64,000 nucleotides of DNA, taken from assembly GCA_040883315.1 (NCBI GenBank), contig JBFLKU010000029.1, forward strand, positions 1-64,000, given 5' to 3'. A program made the position numbers and the translations under genes. Position 1 is the stretch's first letter; the number at the start of each line of letters is the position of its first letter. The notes under the pieces are model-generated. The model had not been told where the DNA came from. It saw only the letters and a list, made by a program, of their open reading frames with translations, and did no database searches. This document shows positions 32,984 to 41,079 of this stretch, one piece after another. Source of the DNA: JAFGUF01 sp040883315. Its GTDB lineage: Bacteria > Bacillota > Clostridia > Christensenellales > UMGS416.

Positions 32984-33838
32984 TTAACTATTTGATTCAT
33001 CATCATGCAGCATATCGCTCCATCTGGCTTGCAGCTTCTGTTTATCTTTTTCTTCTAAAACCGGACGTCTAACCATATACATTTTATTAATATATACAAT
33101 TATAAAAGCTGATACTATCCCAATTAGCGCCAATACTGCCAGAGCAATAACAACAATCAAAATCACATTACCAGTATTTATTCCAATGAAATAATGTTGG
33201 TTATCATTTTTCACCATAAAATATCCTATTAGACATCCTATAGTGAAAAATATAAATTGAATCAAAGACACTTTTAAGAAATTCTTAATACCTATTCTAA
33301 AGGCATTTTTTAGACCCTTCCCAAAATTCTCTTCTACCACAACCGTTACTGAGGCGATCGATAAATAAGAATAGCATATAATTGTAGATACTAAAAATAC
33401 CGTGCCCAGCACTATATAGGCAGCAATAGAACCTCCGCCACTAAACATTAACATCAAAAATATCATAAACGCAATAAAATAAACTATATAGTATGGTAGC
33501 AACACTATAATACTGGTAACAAATATTTTCCACCAGTTCTTTTTAAGCCCGCGACTAATCCATCCTTTTTCCGCACTGACATTTTTAGCTACTTCATATA
33601 TATAATTATATAAAACCGGAAAATAAATGAACTGTGCAAAGAACGCACAAAGAATGAACAAAAATCTCGATGCAGAAGTACTAAACAAAGCATTAATGTC
33701 GACATATGAAAATGAATTAAGCATAGGTTGATTTATAATTACCGGAATGTAGCAAAGCAATAATAATATTATAGGAATGATACATCCTAATATAATCATT
33801 GGATTTTTAAGAACTGTTTTAATTGAATCTTTTAGCAT
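32984..33838 (-). CDS. Multi-helix integral membrane protein, unknown
   Basis: 284 aa, six helices. The N-terminal IKTVLKNPMIILGCIIPIIL pattern (K-x-P-x-x-x-x-x-x-I-P-I-I) is that of 21570. The last helix is followed by a basic then acidic tail (KDKQKLQARWSDMLHDDESNS). The segment ASVTVVVEENFGKGLKNAFRIG resembles a conserved amphipathic loop found in related glycerophosphoryl-diester-type membrane domains, but I would not assign a function. Relatively AT-rich. Confidence 0.75.
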   Translation of the reverse strand: MLKDSIKTVLKNPMIILGCIIPIILLLLCYIPVIINQPMLNSFSYVDINALFSTSASRFLFILCAFFAQFIYFPVLYNYIYEVAKNVSAEKGWISRGLKKNWWKIFVTSIIVLLPYYIVYFIAFMIFLMLMFSGGGSIAAYIVLGTVFLVSTIICYSYLSIASVTVVVEENFGKGLKNAFRIGIKNFLKVSLIQFIFFTIGCLIGYFMVKNDNQHYFIGINTGNVILIVVIALAVLALIGIVSAFIIVYINKMYMVRRPVLEEKDKQKLQARWSDMLHDDESNS

Positions 33839-33921
33839 AAATTACCTCGAAAAAATATTTTTATCATTATATCATATTTTCCAGTATTAAGCAGTATTAT
33901 TCTGGAAATATCTATATCTTA

Positions 33922-34431
33922 TTATTGCAGTATATTGTCATTTGTTTGGTCAAAGAAAAATGTATCCGTTTTGTAATATGACTGAAGCAAATTTTCTATT
34001 TCCGGTCTTTTGTCAAATTTTATAGATATTGTTTCTTCGCTGTATTGCTCCTGAACATACAGCACAGTTTTAGAAATATGTATGTCTTGCCCTCTCTTTG
34101 TGCTCACCCAGCAGTCGCTGCCCTTTCCTTTTATGCTGTCCCAAGCATACTGGGTCTTTTTAAAATATCTGCATACATCTACACCATATATGCCAAATGC
34201 TATTCTATCAAAAGCGTACTTTGGTATATGATATGTCAGAAAAGCGAATCCAGCAAACAAAAACATCATGCTTAAAAACAATGGTGCAATCGCACTGATA
34301 TTGTTATCATTTTTCATCTTGATGTGAAGAAGCAGCATGCCTACCCACATTATCATCCATACAATATATAATATGAAAGCTTCTGCAGCTTCCCTTTTGT
34401 GCTGAAAAAATCTCTTTCCCATGTATTCCAC
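33922..34431 (-). CDS. Two-helix membrane protein with PH-like C-terminus, unknown
   Basis: 169 aa. Two helices (FILYIVWMIMWVGMLLLHI and LFLSMMFLFAGFAFLTYHI) precede a ~95-residue soluble region beginning YAFDRIAFGIYGVDVCRYFK. Such small proteins often carry a bacterial PH-like domain after a helix pair. It is upstream of, and on the same strand as, the multi-helix protein at 32984. No functional motif seen. Confidence 0.65.
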   Translation of the reverse strand: MEYMGKRFFQHKREAAEAFILYIVWMIMWVGMLLLHIKMKNDNNISAIAPLFLSMMFLFAGFAFLTYHIPKYAFDRIAFGIYGVDVCRYFKKTQYAWDSIKGKGSDCWVSTKRGQDIHISKTVLYVQEQYSEETISIKFDKRPEIENLLQSYYKTDTFFFDQTNDNILQ

Positions 34432-34700
34432 CTTTTATTTGCATCTAATCTGTATAGTCATTTGCAGTTATAAATAAAATATATCATTATTACGAGATAA
34501 AAACATCTACCCTGTTGTATTCATCATGCCTTCTATCTATAATCAAACCCATGCAATTATATCATATTTTTCCCATATTATGCAATGCAAGTAATTTGAT
34601 GAATATTCAGAAAAGCAAGCTGAAATAGATATTTCAAAACAACAGCAAACTCATACTAACATTAATTTAGCTTTATTTTTTATATAATTATAATTTATAC

Positions 34701-34730
34701 TTGACAATGGTGTATGTCATACACTATAAT
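34701..34730 (+). promoter_or_regulatory. PadR operon promoter with operator in its spacer
   Basis: TTGACA (34701-34706), an 18-bp spacer and TATAAT (34725-34730). A 15-bp inverted repeat GTGTATG-T-CATACAC (34710-34724) fills the spacer. A dimeric repressor bound there would block RNA polymerase, so autorepression by PadR is likely. Confidence 0.75.
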
Positions 34731-34750
34731 AGCATCAAGAGGTGATATAA

Positions 34751-35080
34751 ATGGATAAAAACCCAATTGAAAGCTTGATGCAGGAGCTAAAAAGAGGCAC
34801 TTTGGTGCTAGGGGTGCTTTCCCAGCTGAAAGAGCCGCTATACGGATATTCGCTGGTCAGCTCTCTTAGCGAAAAGGGAATGGAAATTGACAAAAACACC
34901 CTCTACCCTCTGCTTAGGAGGCTGGAGAGCCAAGAGCTTCTAATCAGCGAATGGAACGTGGAGGAGAGCCGTCCACGCAGATATTATAAGCTAAGCGACA
35001 AAGGACACAGCGTTTTAAAAGAGCTGGCTGTGGAGTGGGAGAACCTAAACGACACGATTAAAAAACTATTGGAGGATTAA
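34751..35080 (+). CDS. PadR-family transcriptional regulator
   Basis: 109 aa, the short PadR form. The winged helix reads LKRGTLVLGVLSQLKEPLYGYSLVSSL, then IDKNTLYPLLRRLESQELLISEW and RRYYKLSDKGHSVLKEL. GAGGTGAT precedes the ATG. It is followed 1 bp later by a HAAS-domain membrane protein, the conserved PadR/DUF1700 pairing. PadR proteins repress such operons until a membrane-active compound is sensed. Confidence 0.95.
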   Translation: MDKNPIESLMQELKRGTLVLGVLSQLKEPLYGYSLVSSLSEKGMEIDKNTLYPLLRRLESQELLISEWNVEESRPRRYYKLSDKGHSVLKELAVEWENLNDTIKKLLED

Positions 35081-35081
35081 A

Positions 35082-36104
35082 ATGGATTTGATTAAAAAGT
35101 ATATTTATGCCATTCAAAGAAGACTGCCGGCGCAGAACAAGGATGACATAGCAAAGGAAATTAATTCGCTGATATTCGACGAACTGGAAGGCAAATTCGG
35201 CAAGAAGGACGAATACACAGCAGAAGAGATTGAAAAAGTGATAAAGGAAATGGGGCACCCAAGCCAAGTAGCAGCCAGATACAGAGGCGACAAACAGCTA
35301 CTGATAGGACCAGAGCTATACCCAGTGTACAAAATGGTTCTGGCAATAACAGGTGGATTCACAGCACTAGGGCTGGTAATCAGCTTTATAGTAAATGTGA
35401 TAGAACAGGCAGTAGAAAAAGGTGCAACACTGGGGTTATTTATTTCCAACTTTGCAAATCTACTTTCAGGTGTATTTTCATCACTTTTAGGCATAGTAGG
35501 ATTTATAACTATAATATTTGCTTTAGTGCAATACTACGGCAAATTCGAAAAAGATAGCATAGACATGTACGAGGACTGGAAGCCAAAAGACCTGCCGGAT
35601 CTGCCGGAGCAAAGAGACAGAGTAAAAAGAATTGAACCAATACTAGGAATGTTCTTCATCACTGTTGGCTTCGTACTGCTAAACTACTATGTAATAGACG
35701 GCAACCTACCTATGACGATAAAAACGAATGAAAGCATAACTGTGCTGCCAATATTTAGCCTAGATGCACTTCGCCAATATCTGCCGCTGTGGAATCTATC
35801 GCTGATTTCATCCTTTGCACTGCAGGTGGTTCTGCTGGTTCGCGGCAAATGGACACTAGGCGAAAGACTATTCGAGCTGTCTATAGCACTGCTTGGCATA
35901 GTGATTACAGCCACCATGATAAACGGACCTATGATAATATCTACAGTAGAGATGGTGAAAGAATTCGGTGCCGCAGAATGGATAAGCACACTGGAACAAT
36001 ACTACTATACAGTGCTGAAAGTATTTTTGGGATTTGGAATATTTGGTGTTGTAGTTAATGTAATAAAAATAATTGTGCAGCAGGCACGCAAGGCAAATGT
36101 ATAA
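35082..36104 (+). CDS. HAAS-domain multi-helix membrane protein
   Basis: 340 aa. The N-terminal ~80 residues form a HAAS/DUF1700-like signalling domain: YIYAIQRRLPAQNKDDIAKEINSLI, then EKVIKEMGHPSQVAARYRG. About seven helices follow. HAAS proteins are membrane partners of PadR regulators. The cytoplasmic domain probably binds or senses the regulator or an exporter component. The translation start lies 1 bp after the PadR stop with GGAGG inside the PadR gene. A stem-loop and terminator follow. Confidence 0.88.
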   Translation: MDLIKKYIYAIQRRLPAQNKDDIAKEINSLIFDELEGKFGKKDEYTAEEIEKVIKEMGHPSQVAARYRGDKQLLIGPELYPVYKMVLAITGGFTALGLVISFIVNVIEQAVEKGATLGLFISNFANLLSGVFSSLLGIVGFITIIFALVQYYGKFEKDSIDMYEDWKPKDLPDLPEQRDRVKRIEPILGMFFITVGFVLLNYYVIDGNLPMTIKTNESITVLPIFSLDALRQYLPLWNLSLISSFALQVVLLVRGKWTLGERLFELSIALLGIVITATMINGPMIISTVEMVKEFGAAEWISTLEQYYYTVLKVFLGFGIFGVVVNVIKIIVQQARKANV

Positions 36105-36140
36105 TTTCGAGAAAAGCTTTGCTTTCCTCGATAGTCTTAC

Positions 36141-36184
36141 AAAGTGCAAAAAACTCAACTGCGTTTCGTGCGTTTTTGCACTTT
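36141..36184. repeat. AAAGTGCA hairpin, copy 1
   Basis: 12-bp stem AAAGTGCAAAAA / TTTTTGCACTTT with a 20-nt loop that includes TTTCGTGCG, followed by GCGC. A relative with the same ends and TTTCGTGC lies at 60326-60364. Confidence 0.6.
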
Positions 36185-36220
36185 GCGCTTTGTATGGTGC
36201 GAATGATATATTTTGTATAG

Positions 36221-36247
36221 AAAAACGGCAAATAATTGCCGTTTTTT
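36221..36247. terminator. Bidirectional terminator
   Basis: 11-bp stem AAAAACGGCAA / TTGCCGTTTTT with a 4-nt loop between convergent genes. Confidence 0.92.
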
Positions 36248-36264
36248 AATTCTATAACACTATT

Positions 36265-36684
36265 TTATTCCTCAAACCATTCATCATCATCTACGTCATC
36301 TTCGATGTCTTCATCGTAGTCTTCCAGCACATATGCATCCTTGGATTCCAGCACTTCCATTGCCTCATCGAAATCTTCATCGCTTACAAATATCACTCTT
36401 TCTACTTCCAGCTTGTGGGTGTATGTGCTCTTTAGCAGCTGCCCGCCCTTGGTGCGCACACGGAAAGGTATATCCATCTCATCCAGCATGGATGCCACGT
36501 ACATAAACTCTATGTTGTCTGTAAAGGTCTCCAGAACCACTTCATTTTTCAAAGGCTCTGTCACTGGTTTTTCTTCTTCGCTCTCTTGCTCCACTGGCAG
36601 CACATCCACCAAATCCACATCGCAGTCTGCACACTTTGTGAAGCCTTCTCTGTATTCATCTTTGCATTTTGGACAATATGGCAT
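36265..36684 (-). CDS. Zinc-ribbon plus DUF2007-like protein (tandem copy B)
   Basis: 139 aa. YCPKCKDEYREGFTKCADCDV is a Cys4 zinc ribbon. A ~75-residue GlnB-like DUF2007 fold follows: EVVLETFTDNIEFMYVASMLDEMDIPFRV, then ERVIFVSDEDFDEAMEVLE. The tail is very acidic (DYDEDIEDDVDDDEWFEE). A tandem duplicate of the gene at 36699, 14 bp apart and in one operon. DUF2007 domains are thought to bind small ligands or partner proteins; no specific role known. Confidence 0.83.
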   Translation of the reverse strand: MPYCPKCKDEYREGFTKCADCDVDLVDVLPVEQESEEEKPVTEPLKNEVVLETFTDNIEFMYVASMLDEMDIPFRVRTKGGQLLKSTYTHKLEVERVIFVSDEDFDEAMEVLESKDAYVLEDYDEDIEDDVDDDEWFEE

Positions 36685-36698
36685 AAAATCACTTCCTT

Positions 36699-37142
36699 CT
36701 ATTCAGGGTTGTTTTCCTGTATTTCAGCGTAAACGGATTCCACTATTTCTTTGGCTTTTTCCAAATTTTTGCCGTCCACAAATATGGTTTTGCCCATATA
36801 GCTAGTGCCAAAATAGATGGCAAGATAGTTGCCAATGTCCCTTTCCATAATACGATACGGAATATTTTCATTTTCCAGCTCGGATGTGATATAGACAAGC
36901 TCCACTTGATTATCAACAGTAGTTAGTGCCACTTCATCGGAAAGGCTTGGCTGAGGTTTCACTTTCCCGGCTTCCTCTTTCTGCACTTCTACCTCATATT
37001 CGTTCATCTCCGGATACTTATCTGCATAGTCTATCGGCACTTCTCCGTCTGCAGGCAGCTCGCCCACCAAAATAGTGTCGCAGTCTTCGCATACTGTAAA
37101 GCCGTCTCTATATTCACTTCTGCATTTTGGACAATATGGCAT
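36699..37142 (-). CDS. Zinc-ribbon plus DUF2007-like protein (tandem copy A)
   Basis: 147 aa. YCPKCRSEYRDGFTVCEDCDT zinc ribbon, an acidic linker, then ALTTVDNQVELVYITSELENENIPYRI and KTIFVDGKNLEKAKEIVES. The layout matches the protein at 36265 residue by residue around the ribbon (MPYCPKC-x-x-E-Y-R-x-G-F-T), so one is a duplicate of the other. The divergent linkers and tails suggest they have acquired different partners. Confidence 0.83.
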   Translation of the reverse strand: MPYCPKCRSEYRDGFTVCEDCDTILVGELPADGEVPIDYADKYPEMNEYEVEVQKEEAGKVKPQPSLSDEVALTTVDNQVELVYITSELENENIPYRIMERDIGNYLAIYFGTSYMGKTIFVDGKNLEKAKEIVESVYAEIQENNPE

Positions 37143-37209
37143 AAAACCAACCCCTTTACTTGTTGTTTAGCTTACCATATTATATTTATTTTTACAATGA
37201 TTTTATAGC

Positions 37210-37770
37210 CTATTGATGCACCTCTGCGTCCTTTTTCAGCATGCGTATTCTTTTGCGGAATTTGCGGGATATCAGCAAAAATATCAGTCCCAGCACAATG
37301 CATAGCATTCCCATAATAAAATTTGTGCCTATTAAATTCGATGCACTATCCGATGACATATTACTAGCTGCAATAGCCACATTAGAGCAGCCTATGGCTA
37401 TCTCTGCCATTGCCAGAGTCAACCAAAAGGTGTTTACTCTTTTGAAGTGCTTCATCTTGGATTCGATATCTGTATACATTTCGAATTCGCCATCCACTGC
37501 CTTTTTGCGCAAATACACCCAGCGCATATAGCTGGCAACGTGCTCCACGCCGCTTTCTTCCAGAAATCTGATATATGCCTTGCTCTCCTCTGAGCTTGCC
37601 AAATTCTCCAGAAGCTCCAGCCTGTATATGTATTTTCCCGGCTCGCCTTCGGAAAATGTATACCTGCCCCAGCTGTATCCATCCATATGCATGCCCTTTG
37701 CTGCCATTTTGTTCAGCCACTTCTCTTCATTCTCATAGTCCCAGTATAGTTTCCTTACAACGTGTTTCAT
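37210..37770 (-). CDS. DUF2812 membrane protein
   Basis: 186 aa. KHVVRKLYWDYENEEKWLNKMAAKGMHMDGYSWGRYTF is the DUF2812 hallmark (partly: FENEEKWLN-like, AAKGMHMDGY). Two helices follow at about 125-145 and 153-175. It overlaps the PadR gene by 4 bp (ATGA), giving the standard PadR-DUF2812 pair. DUF2812 proteins are membrane partners that may control the regulator or act on envelope proteins. Confidence 0.9.
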   Translation of the reverse strand: MKHVVRKLYWDYENEEKWLNKMAAKGMHMDGYSWGRYTFSEGEPGKYIYRLELLENLASSEESKAYIRFLEESGVEHVASYMRWVYLRKKAVDGEFEMYTDIESKMKHFKRVNTFWLTLAMAEIAIGCSNVAIAASNMSSDSASNLIGTNFIMGMLCIVLGLIFLLISRKFRKRIRMLKKDAEVHQ

Positions 37771-38090
37771 CTTTTGTCCTCCCCTAGTATTTTTTTGCCG
37801 TTTGATACAAGCTCCTCAAGCCTTGATATTTCGTTTTGTACTATTAGTTTCCCCGTGTCGGTTATTTGATACTCTTTTTTTCTGGAATTTTTCTCGCCCT
37901 CCATAGGCTGTATCCATCCTTTTGAAACCGTGGTGTTTATGGCTCCGTACAGTGTGCCGGGACCTAAATCCACCCTGCCTCCGCTTATTTCTTTTACGTT
38001 CTGCATTATGCCGTAGCCGTGCAGCGGGCTATATAGGCTGAGCAAAATGTAGAATACTACCTCTGTTAATGCATTTTTATTTTCAGGCAT
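37767..38090 (-). CDS. PadR-family transcriptional regulator
   Basis: 107 aa. LTEVVFYILLSLYSPLHGYGIMQNVKEI, then LGPGTLYGAINTTVSKGWIQPM and KKEYQITDTGKLIVQNEISRLEEL form the PadR winged helix. AGGAGGTG gives a perfect ribosome site. First gene of an operon with DUF2812. Two palindromes in the promoter fit autorepression. Confidence 0.95.
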   Translation of the reverse strand: MPENKNALTEVVFYILLSLYSPLHGYGIMQNVKEISGGRVDLGPGTLYGAINTTVSKGWIQPMEGEKNSRKKEYQITDTGKLIVQNEISRLEELVSNGKKILGEDKR

Positions 38091-38116
38091 ATGCCACCTC
38101 CTCTTGTTACGTTTGT

Positions 38117-38166
38117 CGATATATCGGCTTACGTAGTATTATATCGGCAAGCGATATAGTTGTCAA
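38117..38166 (-). promoter_or_regulatory. Promoter and double operator of the second PadR operon
   Basis: On the minus strand TTGACA (38161-38166), a 17-bp spacer and TATAAT (38138-38143). ATATCG-N5-CGATAT (38141-38157) fills the spacer, and a perfect palindrome CGATATATCG (38117-38126) lies just past the start site. The shared ATCG half-sites suggest cooperative PadR binding. Confidence 0.75.
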
Positions 38167-38311
38167 TATAAATTTTAATGTTTTTTTGCGAATTTTTTTT
38201 AGTATTTTAATGTTTTCCGTACAAAATATCAATATATTTGATATTTCAGCTTGACAATACTTTAATTATTTGATATGTTGTTAAAAAATATTAAATATAT
38301 TGGAGATAAAG

Positions 38312-39490
38312 ATGAAGATATTAAAATTAACGGGAAAAGTACTTTTAGGGATATTCTCCTTATTAATTATAGCAGTAGGTGTGTTTTTGGCTGTGAACGT
38401 AGACTTTTCAAATCCAGATGACCTGCAGACATTCCTAGACAATAAAAGCAGGAAACTAGATGTAGCCGGCATGGCATTTGCCCTGGTAGAGGGAGATGAG
38501 ATGACGCAATTCTATTCATACGGCTATGCGGACATAGCGGAGCAAACCCCCATCACTGAGGACACCATTTTTCAAATGGCTTCCGTCTCAAAGACGGTGA
38601 CAGGCACTGCGATAATGCAGCTTGCAGATGCAGGCAAAATAGATATTGATGAGGATATAAACACCTATCTGCCATTCGAGGTGCATAATCCGAATCACCC
38701 GGACGCAGCAATCACCACACGAATGCTGCTGACCCACACATCATCCATAATAGACAACTGGGATGTGTATGATTCATTCTACACCATCGATGCAGGCGGC
38801 GGCGACCCAACTATCAGCTTGGCAGAATTCAACGAAGGATATCTGACAGAAGACGGCGAATACTACGATGCCGCTATGAATTTTTCTCCTGATACACCCG
38901 GCACATACTATGAATACTCCAACTGCGGCTATGCACTGCTAGGATATATACTAGAGTGCGTGACAGGCACAGATTTCAATATTTACTGCAACGAAAATAT
39001 ATTCACCCCACTAGGCATGGACAGCACCAGATGGTTTTTGCACGAGACAGATTTAAGCAGGCTGGCAAAGCCACACGAGGGCGAAAATGCACTACCCTAC
39101 TATAGCTTTGCAACATACCCGGACGGCTGCCTAAGAACATCCGCCAGCGACTACAGCAAATTCCTATCCATGTATATGAATGGCGGCAAGCTAGGCGGCG
39201 TGAGAATACTGGAGCAAAGCACAGTGGAGAATATGTTGAAACCACAGGTAGCTGATTTATATGAAAACCAAGGGCTGACGTGGGATTTGAAAGTGCCGGA
39301 GGAAATATTTATTAAATGCGATAGCTACGTATTCGGGCACAGCGGCGGCGACCCGGGAGTATCCACCATGGTGATGTTTAATCCAGAAACACAAAAGGCA
39401 GCTATTTTTCTGATAAACAGCGATGTGGAGCTGAAAGAGCTGATTACATACAGGCAGATAATCCAGCGCATGGTGGCGGAGATAGGATAA
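38312..39490 (+). CDS. Serine beta-lactamase-like hydrolase (class C / AmpH fold)
   Basis: 392 aa. An N-terminal membrane anchor (VLLGIFSLLIIAVGVFLAV) leads to an extracytoplasmic penicillin-binding-like domain. Catalytic motifs: S-x-x-K as SVSK, Y-x-N as YSN, and H-x-G as HSGG. The order and spacing match the beta-lactamase-related serine hydrolases (AmpH/FmtA/estB). Likely substrates are muropeptides, D-amino acid esters or unknown esters; clinical beta-lactamase activity is not implied. The start at 38312 follows GGAG. Confidence 0.9.
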   Translation: MKILKLTGKVLLGIFSLLIIAVGVFLAVNVDFSNPDDLQTFLDNKSRKLDVAGMAFALVEGDEMTQFYSYGYADIAEQTPITEDTIFQMASVSKTVTGTAIMQLADAGKIDIDEDINTYLPFEVHNPNHPDAAITTRMLLTHTSSIIDNWDVYDSFYTIDAGGGDPTISLAEFNEGYLTEDGEYYDAAMNFSPDTPGTYYEYSNCGYALLGYILECVTGTDFNIYCNENIFTPLGMDSTRWFLHETDLSRLAKPHEGENALPYYSFATYPDGCLRTSASDYSKFLSMYMNGGKLGGVRILEQSTVENMLKPQVADLYENQGLTWDLKVPEEIFIKCDSYVFGHSGGDPGVSTMVMFNPETQKAAIFLINSDVELKELITYRQIIQRMVAEIG

Positions 39491-39508
39491 TAAATGAACT
39501 AAAAGGAA

Positions 39509-39556
39509 TATGGAGGCTTTGCCTCCATACCTCCATTTAAGGGACTAGTCCCTTAA
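39509..39556. repeat. Bipartite hairpin repeat, copy 2 (inverted orientation)
   Basis: TATGGAGGC-TTT-GCCTCCATA (39509-39529) and the 20-bp palindrome TTAAGGGACTAGTCCCTTAA (39537-39556), followed by AAAATCCC. Read on the minus strand it has the same order as copies 1 and 3: GGGATTTT, AAGGGAC hairpin, AGG spacer, then GC-rich hairpin. It lies just after the serine hydrolase gene. Confidence 0.75.
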
Positions 39557-39674
39557 AAATCCCAAAAATCTCATTCTATATGCCTATCTTTTTGTGCTCG
39601 CTTTATTTTTCCTTAATTGCTGATATAATATAAGTATAAGTGAAATATTTTAATATTAAGGAATGAGGTACAAA

Positions 39675-40136
39675 ATGTTTAAAATATTTAAGAAGCAAAA
39701 TAAAAAGGATAATCAACTGCCAAAATCTACGCAGCAGATACTAAGCGAGACATTTACCAACCTGATAGCTGCTTTTGATAAAGATGCAAAAAAACTTAGC
39801 CCGCCTGATTTTAATCTATGTCTTATTGAAATACTAGAAATGGAAGTGAACAACGGCGGATTCAATTTGTATTTCGTCAATTCATATGGCGGCTACATAC
39901 AGCAAACTATCGATGCACTGGATACAATAGGCTCTAAAGTTTTTAAGGAAATTTTACAAAAGGCAAAAAAACTATATCCCAGCGATTCCATATCAGAAGA
40001 CAGGTCGGAAAGAGTGGAGCTAATTATGGACTCAGAGGGACTTTTTGAAAAACTAGACAGAGAATTTTATGCAGCCTACAGCAAGGAAGACATACACCAG
40101 ATGCTTTTAGATTATTATAATAAGCATAAAAAATAG
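39675..40136 (+). CDS. DUF4375 (DMP19-like) protein
   Basis: 153 aa. The central signature EMEVNNGGFNLYFVNSYGGYI, followed by TIDALDTIGSKVFKEILQKA, is typical of DUF4375 domains. There is a Lys-rich N-terminus and no signal peptide. The start at 39675 is preferred because GAGGT five bases upstream fits it; ATG 39663 overlaps that site. Function unknown; such proteins are often immunity-like partners in polymorphic toxin loci, but no toxin gene is adjacent here. Confidence 0.83.
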   Translation: MFKIFKKQNKKDNQLPKSTQQILSETFTNLIAAFDKDAKKLSPPDFNLCLIEILEMEVNNGGFNLYFVNSYGGYIQQTIDALDTIGSKVFKEILQKAKKLYPSDSISEDRSERVELIMDSEGLFEKLDREFYAAYSKEDIHQMLLDYYNKHKK

Positions 40137-40143
40137 CACATTA

Positions 40144-40171
40144 AAAGAGACCGTTTAAAACCGGTCTCTTT
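40144..40171. terminator. Bidirectional terminator
   Basis: 10-bp stem AAAGAGACCG / CGGTCTCTTT with an 8-nt loop and flanking A and T runs, between convergent genes. Confidence 0.9.
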
Positions 40172-40173
40172 TT

Positions 40174-40953
40174 TCAATCTGTTTTTACATTCACTCCATC
40201 ATACGTAAAGTATCTATCAAAGCTTTCCACTGTCAGCATATCCTCAAAAGACGTCGGCTGCATTTGCTCCAAGTCGTAGGGCAGCGTAATTTCACTTTGG
40301 TCATCTACAGACCAGCTGGCTACGCCGATAAATCCTCCGTCGTAGTATAATACACTTAAGTAAAGATTATTCATTAAAAGGTGTGATTTCACTATAAATA
40401 GCTTGCCGTCATCTGTCATAAAATATTTGTCTATGGATATGCTATCCGGTGCATTCATATTGCCAGTATGCACCAGCAGGTTTTTGTCCCCGTAGTATGT
40501 GATGTCCGTAAGCATAATTTCTTTGTCTCTTTCCACATAGTCATACATAATATTATTATAGCTATATGTTCTGCCCTCTTTGCTTATCTTGGTCACTACG
40601 TACAGCTGGTTTTCTGCGTCATCCGTCTCGGAATACGCCTCGTGTTCCCGATTATAGTTGAGGTATAGCCCTTCAATGATGCTGTCACATACTCTATAGT
40701 CCGCAAACTCCATATTCCAGTTATCGCTGTCCAGCTTATCCAGCCCTTCCTCCAGAAAGTTTATCATTTCTTTTGAAAGTGCCAGCATGTCAGCCAGCTT
40801 TTGCATGTCCGGGTCATCTGTGCCCTTTTCTTCTGTCGCCTGCTGCTGCGATGCATCGTCTGCCTGCTCAATGTCTTTAGTCTCGGCATTTTCGGTGATG
40901 CACGATGCCAGCAAAAGCATTATACATAAAATCAACAAAACTAATCTCTTCAT
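40174..40953 (-). CDS. Predicted lipoprotein, unknown
   Basis: 259 aa. A signal peptide with lipobox: RLVLLILCIMLLLASCITEN, Cys near residue 18. A Gln/Asp/Glu-rich linker follows, then a soluble domain with helical DMQKLADMLALSKEMINFLEEGLDKL and a beta-rich half (YYGDKNLLVHTG, YYDGGFIGVASWSVDD). No homologue recognised. Lgt (10236) would lipidate it. It may start two codons upstream. It is the first of several exported proteins on this strand. Confidence 0.75.
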   Translation of the reverse strand: MKRLVLLILCIMLLLASCITENAETKDIEQADDASQQQATEEKGTDDPDMQKLADMLALSKEMINFLEEGLDKLDSDNWNMEFADYRVCDSIIEGLYLNYNREHEAYSETDDAENQLYVVTKISKEGRTYSYNNIMYDYVERDKEIMLTDITYYGDKNLLVHTGNMNAPDSISIDKYFMTDDGKLFIVKSHLLMNNLYLSVLYYDGGFIGVASWSVDDQSEITLPYDLEQMQPTSFEDMLTVESFDRYFTYDGVNVKTD

Positions 40954-41033
40954 ATTCATCTACCTTTTTCTGCCTTTTCTGAAATTCTATCACTGTGTAT
41001 TTGTTATGTCAAAGAAAATATAATATATCAAAA

Positions 41034-41055
41034 AGAGCCGACCGAAGCCAGCTCT
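41034..41055 (-). terminator. Weak terminator of the envelope protein gene at 41080
   Basis: AGAGC / GCTCT stem with an imperfect interior; on the minus strand it is followed by TTTTTGA. The same weak form, GAGC...GCTC, ends the paralogue operon at 44377-44396, which supports a common origin. Confidence 0.5.
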
Positions 41056-41079
41056 ATCTATAATATGTTTTGTTTGTGA

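Noticed and set aside
38312..39490. Clinically relevant beta-lactamase
   Set aside because: The motifs support a serine hydrolase of the beta-lactamase-related class, many of which act on peptidoglycan or esters; resistance activity cannot be read from sequence.
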